A stretch of 64,000 nt of DNA from CAMDKS01 sp964402975 (lineage in GTDB: Bacteria; Bdellovibrionota_B; Oligoflexia; Oligoflexales; RGVZ01). The stretch is from positions 138,714 to 202,713 of the forward strand of contig CAYOEM010000004.1 in the NCBI GenBank assembly GCA_964402975.1, written 5' to 3'. The notes beneath the pieces are model-generated. The model was not told where the DNA came from. It was given only the letters and a program-made list of their open reading frames with translations, and searched no databases. Both the position numbers and the translations under genes were made by a program. Every line of letters starts with the position of its first letter. The first letter of the stretch is position 1. Of this stretch, positions 15,832-25,709 are shown in pieces.

Positions 15832-18201
15832 ATGATGAAGCGCGTTTCAAAATCTAATATTCCAAAAGTCGCGACATTTTTATTGCGCGCGCTCTTAGGG
15901 TATTCATGCGCGACATTGATAAGCGGTAATGCAAGTGCGTCGTCGTCAGATTGGCTTTCGATCGACCTGAACACTAGAGCCGGCGTATTGTTTGATCAGG
16001 GTCCGGGAGCATCAGCAGCCCGTGATGTTGCTTTGGAATTTTTTAGAGATGATTTAAATCAGACTGTGTCTGTGACTCAGTCGATTCGGGGGATGATGGA
16101 CCCCAATATTCATGAATCTAGTGCAAAGCTCGTCGAATCTCTAATTTTACCTGACGCCGTCCCCGCAGCCACATGGGTCGCAATAACTCCGACCTATAAG
16201 CCTCTGCCCGTGCGAGAGAGAACGTATTTTGATTGTCGCATGGACGCCGTCGAATCCCGCGTTGCCTGTGATGATCCACTGCAGGCCTCCGTGAGCACGG
16301 CTGCCGAAGATTTGCGTCCCGTCCATAAGGAATATGATCGCTCACTCATTGATCAAGTGGTCAGGGTGAATATCGCGCAACCATTAGCATCTAAAGCGCA
16401 GCCCACTGCAGGCGCTTCAGACGTCGTCACTTTAGTTGAGCGTGGAGAGGGGCTATTGTCGGTCGACGGTGGAAAGATTCTTTTCGCAAAGGAAAATGAG
16501 ACCAAAAAAATAATTTTAGGCTCTGACGTCAAAGCCTCCGAGTGGAGTGTTTTCGTGCGAGATTCTGCCGCGATCGTCTGGGATGATGTAAATAAGACTT
16601 TGACCAGTAGAAAAGCCGGCGACACCGAAATGTTTGTCGTCACCCCGGGCCGTATCAGTATTATTGCCGTCGGCGTCGCGAGCGTCCTTGAGATTCCTCG
16701 CGCGAAATCTGCTCCTACACCAACTGTTGCTGCAGTGAATATCTCACCTGAGTTAGCGAGTCTTGATGGTTTAGACAAGGCAGCTTCAAAGGGCGACCTT
16801 TCGGCGAGCTTTGCAAGTGACGGACGCCAGTCAGCTAGTGGACCAGTTGATTTGATCGTGGGAGAAGAATCGACCATCATTGGTGAGGATGGACTAACAC
16901 CGGTTGCGCAAATTGTCCGCGCTAAGGCCAAGGTGAAATTTGACAGTGTAAAGCTCAAGGTCATTGATGATCGCTCGCTTGTCAGTGGTTATAATTTTCC
17001 GGTGAGTGGCGTTCGAGTGAAAGTAGCCGGTACCGACTTTGCTGAATTGACAGATGCACGTGGTGAAATCGAGATTCGAGACATTCCACTGGGCGCAAGA
17101 ATTTTGGTGGAGATTTCCGATGCGCGCGGTTACTTGATGCCGCAGATCACGGAGGTCGTGGCTGACCGTGACGGAGTGTCTCGTTCCGTTGTGCAGACCA
17201 TAAGAGCGCGCCGTTTCTCATCATTGGATTTAATTGCCCGGTCTGGCGGCGTGGTTCAGGACATGCGAAAATCGAGCTTCTGTGGAACCGTTCATCAGGG
17301 TTCGCAGCCATCGATCGATGTTAAGGTCGCTTTGGACGCGCACGCTATTGGCCCATTCTATTTCAACAACCTTGGCCTTCTTGATCTCCGAAGATCTGAC
17401 ACAGGCCCCAACGGTCAATTTTGCTTCTTTAATGTGGAGCCGGGGCCTGTGGGCGTATCAATACAACGCGTTGGCGAGCGTTACCCTCTAGCAGGAGTTG
17501 TAAGTCTTGTGGGCGGTCGGCATTCCGAAGAAACGTTCGATATCAATGATGCTAGGCATGTTTCAACGACCATGACCGCGGTTGCAAGTGCTAATGAGCA
17601 ACTTGGGGCCGACGTAGAGCGCGCAAATCGCCATGAATTAATGGAGCAATCTGAAATATTTGCAGTCGGTTCTGGCCATATGATGATGCCCATCGACGAC
17701 GCAATCATGACGACGGCCACGCGGGTACTCCCCGTAAAAGGGCGGGTTTGGACGGTCAGTGCGGCATCAGACTTTGAAACTATGGTTCAACCAATTACGG
17801 CGAAGTCATCGGTCGCCGGACAGATCTCAACACTTATTCCAAACGGCTTTGTAAGTGACATGGCAGTGTTTGCAAATACTGTTCATAGTTCTGACTCAGG
17901 TTCGGTCGTCATTGAGCATGGCCAACTGACTGGCCATGGTAGTGATCCGGTTAAATTTAGACTTGTTGATAGCTCAGGTCGAGACGTTGGCGATGGTTGG
18001 TACTTTGCAGATCAGCCTGTAGCTAAAGCAGTATTTTTTAACGTGCCCCCTGGAGTCTATGCATTGATCGTAGAATCTGGGAGCGGACATTGGATAGCCT
18101 CTGAAACGACGGTGGTCTACAGTGAGGCCGTAAGTTTTGTGAAAACTGGAAGCCCACTGGAACGAGTATCAAACTCCGTTCGGCGAACTCTCGCCAACTA
18201 A
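15832..18201 (+). CDS. Large secreted protein with carboxypeptidase-regulatory-like beta domains
   Basis: A 789-aa exported protein of unknown function. The N-terminus is a long signal peptide (basic start, hydrophobic FLLRALLGYSCATLI, cleavage near NASA-S). Around residues 380-460 the stretch SGVRVKVAGTDFAELTDARG and following IEIRDIPLGARI resembles a CarboxypepD_reg/Ig-like beta-sandwich. A second such unit around 480-570 contains GPNGQFCFFNVEPGPVGVSI and two Cys. No catalytic motif is seen. It may be an adhesin, scaffold or surface protein. It stands alone after the yqeY terminator, and its codon use looks like that of its neighbours. Confidence 0.65.
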   Translation: MMKRVSKSNIPKVATFLLRALLGYSCATLISGNASASSSDWLSIDLNTRAGVLFDQGPGASAARDVALEFFRDDLNQTVSVTQSIRGMMDPNIHESSAKLVESLILPDAVPAATWVAITPTYKPLPVRERTYFDCRMDAVESRVACDDPLQASVSTAAEDLRPVHKEYDRSLIDQVVRVNIAQPLASKAQPTAGASDVVTLVERGEGLLSVDGGKILFAKENETKKIILGSDVKASEWSVFVRDSAAIVWDDVNKTLTSRKAGDTEMFVVTPGRISIIAVGVASVLEIPRAKSAPTPTVAAVNISPELASLDGLDKAASKGDLSASFASDGRQSASGPVDLIVGEESTIIGEDGLTPVAQIVRAKAKVKFDSVKLKVIDDRSLVSGYNFPVSGVRVKVAGTDFAELTDARGEIEIRDIPLGARILVEISDARGYLMPQITEVVADRDGVSRSVVQTIRARRFSSLDLIARSGGVVQDMRKSSFCGTVHQGSQPSIDVKVALDAHAIGPFYFNNLGLLDLRRSDTGPNGQFCFFNVEPGPVGVSIQRVGERYPLAGVVSLVGGRHSEETFDINDARHVSTTMTAVASANEQLGADVERANRHELMEQSEIFAVGSGHMMMPIDDAIMTTATRVLPVKGRVWTVSAASDFETMVQPITAKSSVAGQISTLIPNGFVSDMAVFANTVHSSDSGSVVIEHGQLTGHGSDPVKFRLVDSSGRDVGDGWYFADQPVAKAVFFNVPPGVYALIVESGSGHWIASETTVVYSEAVSFVKTGSPLERVSNSVRRTLAN

Positions 18202-18249
18202 TTAAAAAATTAAGATTTCGCTGCACAGGCGTCTAGATGGTGGTAGCGC

Positions 18250-19083
18250 TTAGCTCTTTGTTTTGCTCGTTTGACTAAGGGAAATAATGTAGTCGCTGAG
18301 GTTTAATGCTTCTCCCTCTCTGACTCGGGTGGCAATCGATGAAGCGAGGCTCAAAGCGCCTTTTGCGAAAAGCGCACGCGAGAAAGCTCTGTGTGATAAA
18401 CACACCTCCTCCTCATCGGCGATAAATCGGACTTGGTGTTCACCGATCACACCACCGCCTCGAATCGAATGCATACCGATTGAATTGGGCTTACGAGCCC
18501 CTTCGCGATTAAAAACTATTTTCGATCCTGGCATGGCGCTTTTAATAACATCCGCCAACAAAAGAGCGGTTCCACTGGGCGCATCCGCCTTCATGCGGTG
18601 GTGGGTTTCAGTTATCTCGACGTCAAAGCCAGCCGGCGGCAAAGTTCTTGCCGTCTCAAGGGCGCGTTGCGCTAGAGTAAAAATACCTAAGCTCGTGTTG
18701 CCTGCGAGAAGAATTTTGTGTCCACCTCGTTTTGCCGCCTTCATGAGACTTAGCTTAAGACTTTCGTCTAGCCCAGTGGTGCCAATCAAAACGACTTTAT
18801 CTTTTGAGTTTTGCAAAGACTTCGCGACCATTTTGGTTGCTACGGGTGAGCTAAAATCGATGATCACCTCGCTGGCGGCAACAATCGCATCGAGGGAGGA
18901 TTGGTTTGATTTTAGAACCGCTGTATGTCCTTGATCGAATGCTTGGATTTCATCGCGGTCAAAGCATGCGCCCAATTTCAGTGTCGCGTGATTTTTGAGA
19001 AGATCGCATAGCTGACGTCCCATCCGGCCGTTTGCGCCGCAGATGAGTACGTTATCTCGACTTTTCTTTGGCATTTTAGTCAC
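18250..19083 (-). CDS. dapB: 4-hydroxy-tetrahydrodipicolinate reductase
   Basis: Second enzyme of the meso-DAP/lysine branch, reducing the DapA product with NAD(P)H. The nucleotide-binding GANGRMGRQL is near the N-terminus. The catalytic segment ETHHRMKADAPSGTA holds the His pair and substrate-binding Lys, and GTTGLDE and GGGVIGEHQV are present. About 277 aa. The start is GTG 19083, overlapping the dapA stop as GTGA, which indicates translational coupling. It supplies DAP for the peptidoglycan enzymes elsewhere in the window. Confidence 0.96.
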   Translation of the reverse strand: MTKMPKKSRDNVLICGANGRMGRQLCDLLKNHATLKLGACFDRDEIQAFDQGHTAVLKSNQSSLDAIVAASEVIIDFSSPVATKMVAKSLQNSKDKVVLIGTTGLDESLKLSLMKAAKRGGHKILLAGNTSLGIFTLAQRALETARTLPPAGFDVEITETHHRMKADAPSGTALLLADVIKSAMPGSKIVFNREGARKPNSIGMHSIRGGGVIGEHQVRFIADEEEVCLSHRAFSRALFAKGALSLASSIATRVREGEALNLSDYIISLSQTSKTKS

Positions 19084-19988
19084 CCAGCCCGGACGTCCAA
19101 GGTTGCGAGGTCCTGTTTTGCCTTTTCTATAGTTGTCTTAATAATTTTGAAATTTTCATCTGTCACCGGCGCAAGGGGCGCGCGCAATGTATTTTGACCT
19201 AGACCGAAAATCTGCAACGCAGCCTTAAGAGGTCCAGGGTTTGATTCGCAGAACAAGACGTCAATAGCTGGTAGAAGTGCTTTGTGAATGGCAAGCGCGC
19301 GAGCATTTTGAGAGTTTTTAAATGCATTAGTCAGCTCCACCATGGCGGCTGGGAAAATGTTCGACACGACGCTTATAACGCCGCACCCGCCTACTGCGAG
19401 GCTGGCTAAGTATGTGGGATCATCACCACTAAGAATGTCTGCTCTAGATTGACAGACGACACGCCCGTAAAGGGCTAAGTCACCGCTGGCTTCTTTCACC
19501 GCGCGTACGTTTTTGACAGTGGTCAGAGCAGCAATTACAGATCCACTTAAACTCTGGCCTGTACGGCCAGGCACATGATAGAGACAAAGTGGCACGCTAA
19601 CCGACTCGGCGATGGTTTGAAAGTGCAGTTTTAATCCAGCCAAGCTTGGTTTGTTGTAGGGCGGCGTAACGATTAACAAGCTATCGGCGCCTGCATCAAC
19701 ACAGAGTTTCGATAGTTCCACGCTTTGAGCCGTGTTGTTTCCACCACTGCCGGCCATAATTCGAACTGACGCCGGCAGACTGGCTCGTGCTTTTCGAACG
19801 AGCGAGATCTTCTCTTGGACGGTTAGGGTAGGAGATTCGCCGGTTGTCCCGCTAATGACAATCCCTGAAACGCCTCCAGCCGCCTGCTGGGCCAAATGCT
19901 TTTCAAAGGAGCTCCAGTCAATCGATCCATTTTCGAGAAACGGTGTGGCGATGGCTGTCCACACGCCAGAGAAACTACTAAGAGTCAT
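19080..19988 (-). CDS. dapA: 4-hydroxy-tetrahydrodipicolinate synthase
   Basis: Condenses pyruvate with aspartate semialdehyde at the entry to DAP/lysine synthesis. The 302-aa TIM barrel shows GTTGESPTL, the Tyr in YHVPGRTGQ, and the Schiff-base Lys in AVKEASGD. ATG 19988 overlaps the stop of the upstream argH-like gene as ATGA, and its own stop overlaps the dapB start, so three genes form a tightly coupled unit. Product assignment is secure, although DapA belongs to a wider aldolase family. Confidence 0.94.
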   Translation of the reverse strand: MTLSSFSGVWTAIATPFLENGSIDWSSFEKHLAQQAAGGVSGIVISGTTGESPTLTVQEKISLVRKARASLPASVRIMAGSGGNNTAQSVELSKLCVDAGADSLLIVTPPYNKPSLAGLKLHFQTIAESVSVPLCLYHVPGRTGQSLSGSVIAALTTVKNVRAVKEASGDLALYGRVVCQSRADILSGDDPTYLASLAVGGCGVISVVSNIFPAAMVELTNAFKNSQNARALAIHKALLPAIDVLFCESNPGPLKAALQIFGLGQNTLRAPLAPVTDENFKIIKTTIEKAKQDLATLDVRAG

Positions 19989-21391
19989 TGCTTGTCCTGA
20001 GTTGTTTTATTAATTGTCGTGGTCTCGGTTTGGTTTGATTTAATTGACTCCGTACGGAATGGAATCTTTGGTCTAGGATCGACGGCATCTGTCGTGATGG
20101 CTGTTTTTACGCCACAACTCCCCCATAGCAGTCCAGCGAGTATCATGCCAAGCGGCACCGAAAAGGGTACTGCAGCATTTAAAGACTTACGTATACGTTT
20201 CGCAGTTTCCATGAAACGCGACTTTTCAGCAGATCCACCTGGAGTAGCCGTTAGCTGATCAGAGGCCAATCCCGCAGCAAAAGAGAGTGTATCCTCGTGA
20301 AGGTCATTGTTGATTTTCTTTAGCTCCGCAGCAATCAGAGTTGCCGGTGTCGTGTGATGCTGTCTGCAGTAGTTCATTAAATCTTTAGCAGCCTTCGTGG
20401 CTTGTGGGGCTGCCGTTCCGCGTTGGATGAGATTACATGTGACGGCTCGCTCGAAGTCGTCTGTTAAAAGAGACGTAAGTGATGACTTCTCCCGCGGCGC
20501 CAGTGACTCTACAAATAACTTCGTAAGATGACTCATCCGATGATTGAGCGAGTAAAGCTCAAACAAAAACCCTAAACGGCGAGTTTCCCAAACGTTAAGG
20601 TTTGTGCTGACATCAAACTTAGCACCAGCCAAACGCTGGCATTCTGCTGAAAATATCTCGCACTCGGCTTCAAGTGTTTTACTTGCCGAATTCATGGCAG
20701 TATTTTCTCGGATACCCGAAATCAAAACAGGCAGCGTGGTGGCGAGCTCGTCGAAAGCCGCTATGATTTTTCTCAGGCAGCGAAGCTCTGCGCGGCAGTA
20801 TGAGATCGATTCCGATTCGATACCACTAAACCCAACGTGAAGAGCGATACGATGCTCGCGTTCGTATTCGCTGCCAACAGTATCAAGAACATCGGCGGGA
20901 CGCATGAGTGAGAGTTCAAGGATGACTTCCCGCAGATCCTTAGCAGCATCATGTAAAATCTTCGCCGAGTGACATAGAACGGTCGGAAAAAGTTCTTGTC
21001 GAGAGCTACCGGTGTGGCTTAGAGCTACATAAGGTCTATTCATGAAGAGTTCTGCTTTTTTGAGCGCAGCATCTGCCCAGCTCGCCAGATTCGCACAGGT
21101 CTCTGAGAGAAGGTTTCGAGTGGAGGAGCGCATGTGATTCCACGCGAAACCTTTACTTCCATACCTCGCAGTCATTATGTAAAGAAATTCACAGTCGACC
21201 TCAGATAGCAAACTGAGAATCGAGGATTGGGTACTCGACAGCTGCGGCGTGATTGATGCTAGTGATATTTTAAGATGTTCAACGGATCTTTCAGAGATGA
21301 GGCCTTCTTGCGACAGAGCCGCCGCATAAGACGATAGGAAATCGATCGTTGCCGCGTTATCCAGCTTTAGGAAACCTTGCCAATCGAGCAC
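19985..21391 (-). CDS. ArgH-like degenerate protein fused to a small lipoprotein tail
   Basis: A 468-aa protein with no confident match. The N-terminal 390 residues are helical and weakly recall the argininosuccinate lyase/fumarase fold: YVALSHTGSSRQELFPTVLC is placed like the ArgH THLQ segment, and VGSEYEREHRIALHVGF like its AGTAYEIDRE segment. The catalytic signature (SSxMPxKxN) is absent. From METAKRIRKSL (internal ATG at 20212) the last 75 residues look like a complete lipoprotein: basic n-region, hydrophobic AAVPFSVPLGMILAGLLWGS, then CGVKTAI and a Pro/Arg and Thr-rich tail. The argH assignment is inference. It overlaps dapA by ATGA. Confidence 0.55.
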   Translation of the reverse strand: MLDWQGFLKLDNAATIDFLSSYAAALSQEGLISERSVEHLKISLASITPQLSSTQSSILSLLSEVDCEFLYIMTARYGSKGFAWNHMRSSTRNLLSETCANLASWADAALKKAELFMNRPYVALSHTGSSRQELFPTVLCHSAKILHDAAKDLREVILELSLMRPADVLDTVGSEYEREHRIALHVGFSGIESESISYCRAELRCLRKIIAAFDELATTLPVLISGIRENTAMNSASKTLEAECEIFSAECQRLAGAKFDVSTNLNVWETRRLGFLFELYSLNHRMSHLTKLFVESLAPREKSSLTSLLTDDFERAVTCNLIQRGTAAPQATKAAKDLMNYCRQHHTTPATLIAAELKKINNDLHEDTLSFAAGLASDQLTATPGGSAEKSRFMETAKRIRKSLNAAVPFSVPLGMILAGLLWGSCGVKTAITTDAVDPRPKIPFRTESIKSNQTETTTINKTTQDKQ

Positions 21392-21486
21392 GGATCACCT
21401 CTCTTCTACGCCTGCCGACCTTCAGGTTGTTGACGAAGTAAACGCAATCTCTCAGCACATGAGACGGTCGAGCCAAACTGAAATTT

Positions 21487-23142
21487 TTAGAATTTTATCG
21501 CAAAGCTTCCCTGAAGTCCAAACCCTGTGCGAGGCGTATTCTTTTTGGAGGCTTGCCACGCTTTACCAGGCAGGGCAGCCGCAGCGCCAAAGCCCAGATC
21601 TACTTCTTTTTGGTAGTGATAACTGTAGGTAAGGTCTAGCTCATAGCCCAGATCAGCGCCGTAAAATCCCATAGGCCGCTCGTCCAGTGTTGAAGAGTTG
21701 TAATAGGATACGATGTCAGCCGGAGCCACATCGATCAGGCGACCGCTTATCGCTTTAACCTCGAAATTTCCACTCTCCATATTCTCATAGCGGTAGCCAA
21801 GGCTATAGACCGCCGCGTTCATGACACGTGTTGGATCAAAAGCTCCGCCCGTATAGTATTTTCCTGAGTTACCGCGGCTGTTAAAGAACAGCATCGCGGG
21901 ATGATAGTTCCGGTGAAATGCCATCGCGCGGGCTCTCTTGTCTCGGCGCGCTTCACCATAAGTTTCGAGCTCATTGGTCTTTTTGCCGCTGTCTGTGTAG
22001 TATCCATCAACGTCACCGGGCGCATATGCATAATCAGAAAATACGATGTGACGACGAAGCGAGCCCTCGTTGAACTCTTCAGGGCCCAGAGCTGCGCCCG
22101 ATTTTATAAATGTGTATTCAAGTGATCCTGCGAGACCCATGGCGTTAAGGTTATTAACGGCTGGTGCACCATCAGATGTTCGTTGGCCCCCCATAGCTAC
22201 GACAGCTGGATCGGCCGATTTTCCTAAGCGAAATAGTAGCTCATTGCGGAGAGCAAATTTTCCAAAATAAAACCCAGTGTAAAGATCAAAGAACTTTACG
22301 TCCGTTTTTGCGTCCTGAGACAAAATATTGGCAAAATAGATCGAGACCTGCTTTGAGAACGAGCCAGGCGTCTTTGTTTTTAGATCGTCGTAGTTGATTC
22401 CGATGAACAACTGATCCATGTCATCACTGCTATCATTCGGTCCAAATGCTCGCGAACGCGCATTGTAGTCAGCTTCAGCAGACGGGCTACTTACCGGGCT
22501 GTCATATGGATTATTAATCCAAGTCCCCGTTTCTTGCAGTTTATCTATACCAAATGAGAAGCCCAAGTCTTGTTGCTTTTGCATATTCACGTCGCAGGTA
22601 ACACCGTCAAAGATCGATGCATCATTATCAAACGGCTTGTCTCCGGAATCTAGAAATGCACCCAAGCCGACATCGCGGCTGCGGCGACCTGCGGTCAAGA
22701 TACAATAGTTGAAGGCATATTTGCCGTAGGCCTCTCTGATGACGGGGCTGTAAGAGCGGTAACCAGTGTCTACTACGCTTTGGCTGCGTTCGTCACATGA
22801 GGTGTCGGCAGGCTGCCCAGGAGTCGTTGAACGACGGGGCTCACAAGTTTTTGGTCGAGCCGTATCGCCCAGGTAAAATCCGCCAGGATTGTCAGTAAGC
22901 CCAAGTCGCAAATTAAAGCTGGCTCGATCGTTAGCTCGTACTTCCCCTAGGAGGTCAAACGACAAGCGAGTCGCCTGGTACATTCCATTATCGGGCTGAA
23001 AGTCGGGAGACACTCGGGTCTCGCCCACAAGTCCAACATGACCGCTACCATCAAGAAAGAATGCGTATGACGAATTTGAAAACAAAAGAGCCGCCGTGGT
23101 TGTTGATGCGACAAGGGCGGCGAATGTTTTAAGATGTTTCAT
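21487..23142 (-). CDS. Outer-membrane beta-barrel (porin-like) protein
   Basis: A 551-aa exported protein with a signal peptide (MKHLKTFAALVASTTTAALL through NSSYA) and a long series of amphipathic strands separated by Asp/Gly/Asn-rich loops. It ends in GFGLQGSFAIKF with a C-terminal Phe, the usual BAM recognition signature. There are a few cysteines (CEPRRS, CDERS, CDVNM) in the first third that could form loop disulfides. No known porin family is recognised. It may be a channel or a structural barrel. It is monocistronic by spacing. Confidence 0.65.
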   Translation of the reverse strand: MKHLKTFAALVASTTTAALLFSNSSYAFFLDGSGHVGLVGETRVSPDFQPDNGMYQATRLSFDLLGEVRANDRASFNLRLGLTDNPGGFYLGDTARPKTCEPRRSTTPGQPADTSCDERSQSVVDTGYRSYSPVIREAYGKYAFNYCILTAGRRSRDVGLGAFLDSGDKPFDNDASIFDGVTCDVNMQKQQDLGFSFGIDKLQETGTWINNPYDSPVSSPSAEADYNARSRAFGPNDSSDDMDQLFIGINYDDLKTKTPGSFSKQVSIYFANILSQDAKTDVKFFDLYTGFYFGKFALRNELLFRLGKSADPAVVAMGGQRTSDGAPAVNNLNAMGLAGSLEYTFIKSGAALGPEEFNEGSLRRHIVFSDYAYAPGDVDGYYTDSGKKTNELETYGEARRDKRARAMAFHRNYHPAMLFFNSRGNSGKYYTGGAFDPTRVMNAAVYSLGYRYENMESGNFEVKAISGRLIDVAPADIVSYYNSSTLDERPMGFYGADLGYELDLTYSYHYQKEVDLGFGAAAALPGKAWQASKKNTPRTGFGLQGSFAIKF

Positions 23143-23180
23143 ATTTTGTGCCTCTTAGCGTTGGTTTTCTGACGCTCATA

Positions 23181-23978
23181 TTAACTATCTTTTACGGGTA
23201 AACGCAACCGATGAACGCCGTGGCAGGCACCGGTTTCCTCACTAATTTCAAATAAAATGCCGTAAAACCAAAGGTCGTTTTTTGCAGGCTCAAAGCTTTT
23301 CTTTTCACCGGTACGCATTCGCCGCACAGCAGCTACGGCGTCAATGCCGATAACACTATCATAGGGCCCCGTCATGCCAATGTCGGTGACAAAGCCGGTG
23401 TGATTTTTAAGTATTCTCTCGTCAGCAGTCGGGACGTGGCTGTGGGTCCCGTAAACGGCTGACAGTCGCCCCGCAAAGTGCTGAGCCAGGCCCTGCTTTT
23501 CGCTGGTGGCCTCAGCATGAATATCCAGAAGGCGAACTTTGCAGTACGAGGGAACCAAATCCAGCATCTTGTCTGCCATGTCAAATGGCGAGGAGTTTTC
23601 ACCCTTCATAAATACCTTGCCCAGAAGGTTCATAACAGCAACTCGAACGCCTGACTTAGTTTCCAACAAACGAACGCCTTTTGCGGGATCATCCACATTC
23701 GACATGTTGGCTGGTAATACGATTTTGGGGTGGTCTTTGAACTCGTGGATGTCCTTTTTATCCATCCAATGGTTACCCATGGTGACGCAATCAATACCCA
23801 GGTTACCGATGAGGTCTTCGAAGATTTTTTTTGTGATACCAAAGCCACCAGCGATGTTCTCGCCGTTCACCACCACAAAGTCAGGCTGATACTGCTCTCT
23901 GAAATGCGCAAGTCCGTGGCTTAGGGCATGGCGCCCTGGCCTGCCAATGACGTCGCCGATCGCGAGGATCTTTATCAC
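23181..23978 (-). CDS. ymdB: YmdB-family metallophosphoesterase
   Basis: A 265-aa dinuclear metal phosphodiesterase of the YmdB/TIGR00282 family, which in Bacillus cleaves 2',3'-cyclic nucleotides and affects biofilm decisions. The metal-binding residues are visible as GDVIGRPGR, NGENIAGGFG, MGNHWMDKKD, DIHAEATSEKQ and GTHSHVPTAD. The start is GTG 23978, overlapping the rny stop as GTGA. The rny-ymdB order is common and suggests a joint role in RNA turnover. Confidence 0.93.
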   Translation of the reverse strand: MIKILAIGDVIGRPGRHALSHGLAHFREQYQPDFVVVNGENIAGGFGITKKIFEDLIGNLGIDCVTMGNHWMDKKDIHEFKDHPKIVLPANMSNVDDPAKGVRLLETKSGVRVAVMNLLGKVFMKGENSSPFDMADKMLDLVPSYCKVRLLDIHAEATSEKQGLAQHFAGRLSAVYGTHSHVPTADERILKNHTGFVTDIGMTGPYDSVIGIDAVAAVRRMRTGEKKSFEPAKNDLWFYGILFEISEETGACHGVHRLRLPVKDS

Positions 23979-25534
23979 TTCGCGTAGTCCACGAATTTCG
24001 ATTCTCGAATGACTGTTACTTTCACTTGGCCAGGGAACGTGAGTTCTTGGCGCATTTTGTGAGCGATAGCACTTGAGAGGTCAACAACCTGCTGGTCTGT
24101 GACTTGCATTGGGTTCACAATCGCATGGACTTCGCGACCAGCCTGGATGACAAAAGCCTCGTTGATTCCGCCGAAATCCCGGACAACCTTTTCCATGTCA
24201 GAGAGTCGTTTGACATAGGTTTCAAGGATCTCTTTACGAGCTCCCGGCCTGTTACCTGAGAGGCTATTGGCTGCATACAAGACAACGGCATAAGGCGTTG
24301 CGTTGTTTAGGTCTTCTTGGTGGTGCATGCGAACGGCTTCAACCACGTCGGTGGACTCTTGGTAGCGCTGACAGAGCTCAGCTCCGATATCAGAGTGATG
24401 CCCTTCCGTCTCCTGGTCGACGGCCTTTCCGATGTCGTGCAAAAGACCACAGCGCTTTGCCTTTTTGACGTTGAGACCCATTTCGCCAGCGATAATTCCG
24501 CAGATGTGCGCGGTTTCGATGCTGTGTTGAAGGATGCTCTGCTGTCCGGCGGTTCGATACTTTAGTTTTCCAAGGGCCATGATCAATTCGGGGTGTAGAT
24601 CGGTGATTCCAGTATCAAAACAGGCCTGTTCACCTTGCTCTCTGATGACCAGATCAAATTCGCTTATGACTCGTTTGACCGTTTCATCGATGCGCGCGGG
24701 GTGAATACGGCCATCACCGATCAGGCGCTCAATGGTTAGTTTTGCAATCTCTCGGCGAACTGGATTGAAGCAGGAGATGATGACCGCTTCCGGCGTATCA
24801 TCGATGATCAAATCAACACCGGTGGCCTGTTCGATGGCGCGAATGTTACGGCCCTCACGGCCGATGATGCGGCCTTTTAAGTCTTCACTAGGTAATGCCA
24901 CCACAGTGATGGTGGAGTCACTCACATATTCGCCACTAATGCGTTGCACGGCTAAGCTGACTACGGCTTTGGCACGTCTATCTGCGTCCTCTTTAGCGGC
25001 GGCTTCAATTTGTCGAATGGTTTCCTGAGCGTCTTTTTTCGCTTGGGACTCGAGAGATTTAATGAGTTCTCGCTTAGCTTCCTCTTGCGACATATTCGCG
25101 ATGCTTTCAAGGGTCTTACGACTGTTTTCAAGCACGGCTTCACACTCAGCACTGAGCTTTTGGTAGTGCTGCTCTTCAGCCTGGGATTTTTTTGATAAGG
25201 ACTCTAGTTCCTGCTCCCGTCGATCAAGCTGAGAGAGCTTCTTTTCGAGACTCTCTTCTCGACTTTTTATTTTCTGCTCGAGTTTCGTAATTTCAGTTCG
25301 ACGCTGGCGAGCTTCCTCTTCAAACGATTGCCTGGAACGGCGACTGTCTTCCTTGGCCTCACGCAAAGCCCCTTTAACCATGTCGTCTGCTTCGCGGCGA
25401 GCGTCATCAAGAACTCGCTGGGAATCAAGTCTTGCTTTTTCAAAGGCTTGCGTAAGTTGCTTCTTGTGGAAATAAACGCCAATAACGAGCATTCCGATAA
25501 GAATGCCGATGATAGCTACGAGAACGGTTGTCAA
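23975..25534 (-). CDS. rny: Ribonuclease Y
   Basis: Membrane-anchored endoribonuclease that starts mRNA decay, 519 aa. There is one N-terminal membrane helix (VLVAIIGILIGMLVIGVYF), a long charged coiled coil to about residue 195, a KH domain (GRIIGREGRNIRAIEQATG) and an HD domain (CGLLHDIGKAVDQE with GHHSDIGAELC). The start is TTG 25534, supported by GGAGG eight nt upstream. It is translationally coupled to ymdB. RNase Y in place of an RNase E-centred system fits a deltaproteobacterial or Bdellovibrionota background. Confidence 0.97.
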   Translation of the reverse strand: MTTVLVAIIGILIGMLVIGVYFHKKQLTQAFEKARLDSQRVLDDARREADDMVKGALREAKEDSRRSRQSFEEEARQRRTEITKLEQKIKSREESLEKKLSQLDRREQELESLSKKSQAEEQHYQKLSAECEAVLENSRKTLESIANMSQEEAKRELIKSLESQAKKDAQETIRQIEAAAKEDADRRAKAVVSLAVQRISGEYVSDSTITVVALPSEDLKGRIIGREGRNIRAIEQATGVDLIIDDTPEAVIISCFNPVRREIAKLTIERLIGDGRIHPARIDETVKRVISEFDLVIREQGEQACFDTGITDLHPELIMALGKLKYRTAGQQSILQHSIETAHICGIIAGEMGLNVKKAKRCGLLHDIGKAVDQETEGHHSDIGAELCQRYQESTDVVEAVRMHHQEDLNNATPYAVVLYAANSLSGNRPGARKEILETYVKRLSDMEKVVRDFGGINEAFVIQAGREVHAIVNPMQVTDQQVVDLSSAIAHKMRQELTFPGQVKVTVIRESKFVDYAK

Positions 25535-25709
25535 TCTAATATCCTCCAGTCAATCAAAACTCGATTGACGGTCACTTGGTTCGAACGAAGCGAAACCTCG
25601 GTTTTCACTACCCCAGCTGACCTTGGTCAACGGACAAAAGCCTTGGGGGCCTAAGTCCAGCATCATACCCGTGTTGCCCCGGGCTGGTAAACCTTTAAAT
25701 ATAAGCAAG

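Noticed and set aside
16353..16964. 203-codon antisense frame within the large secreted gene
   Set aside because: Mirror of a biased coding sequence; no ribosome-binding site or domain.
18329..18934. 201-codon frame opposite dapB
   Set aside because: dapB is secure; the opposite frame is a shadow.
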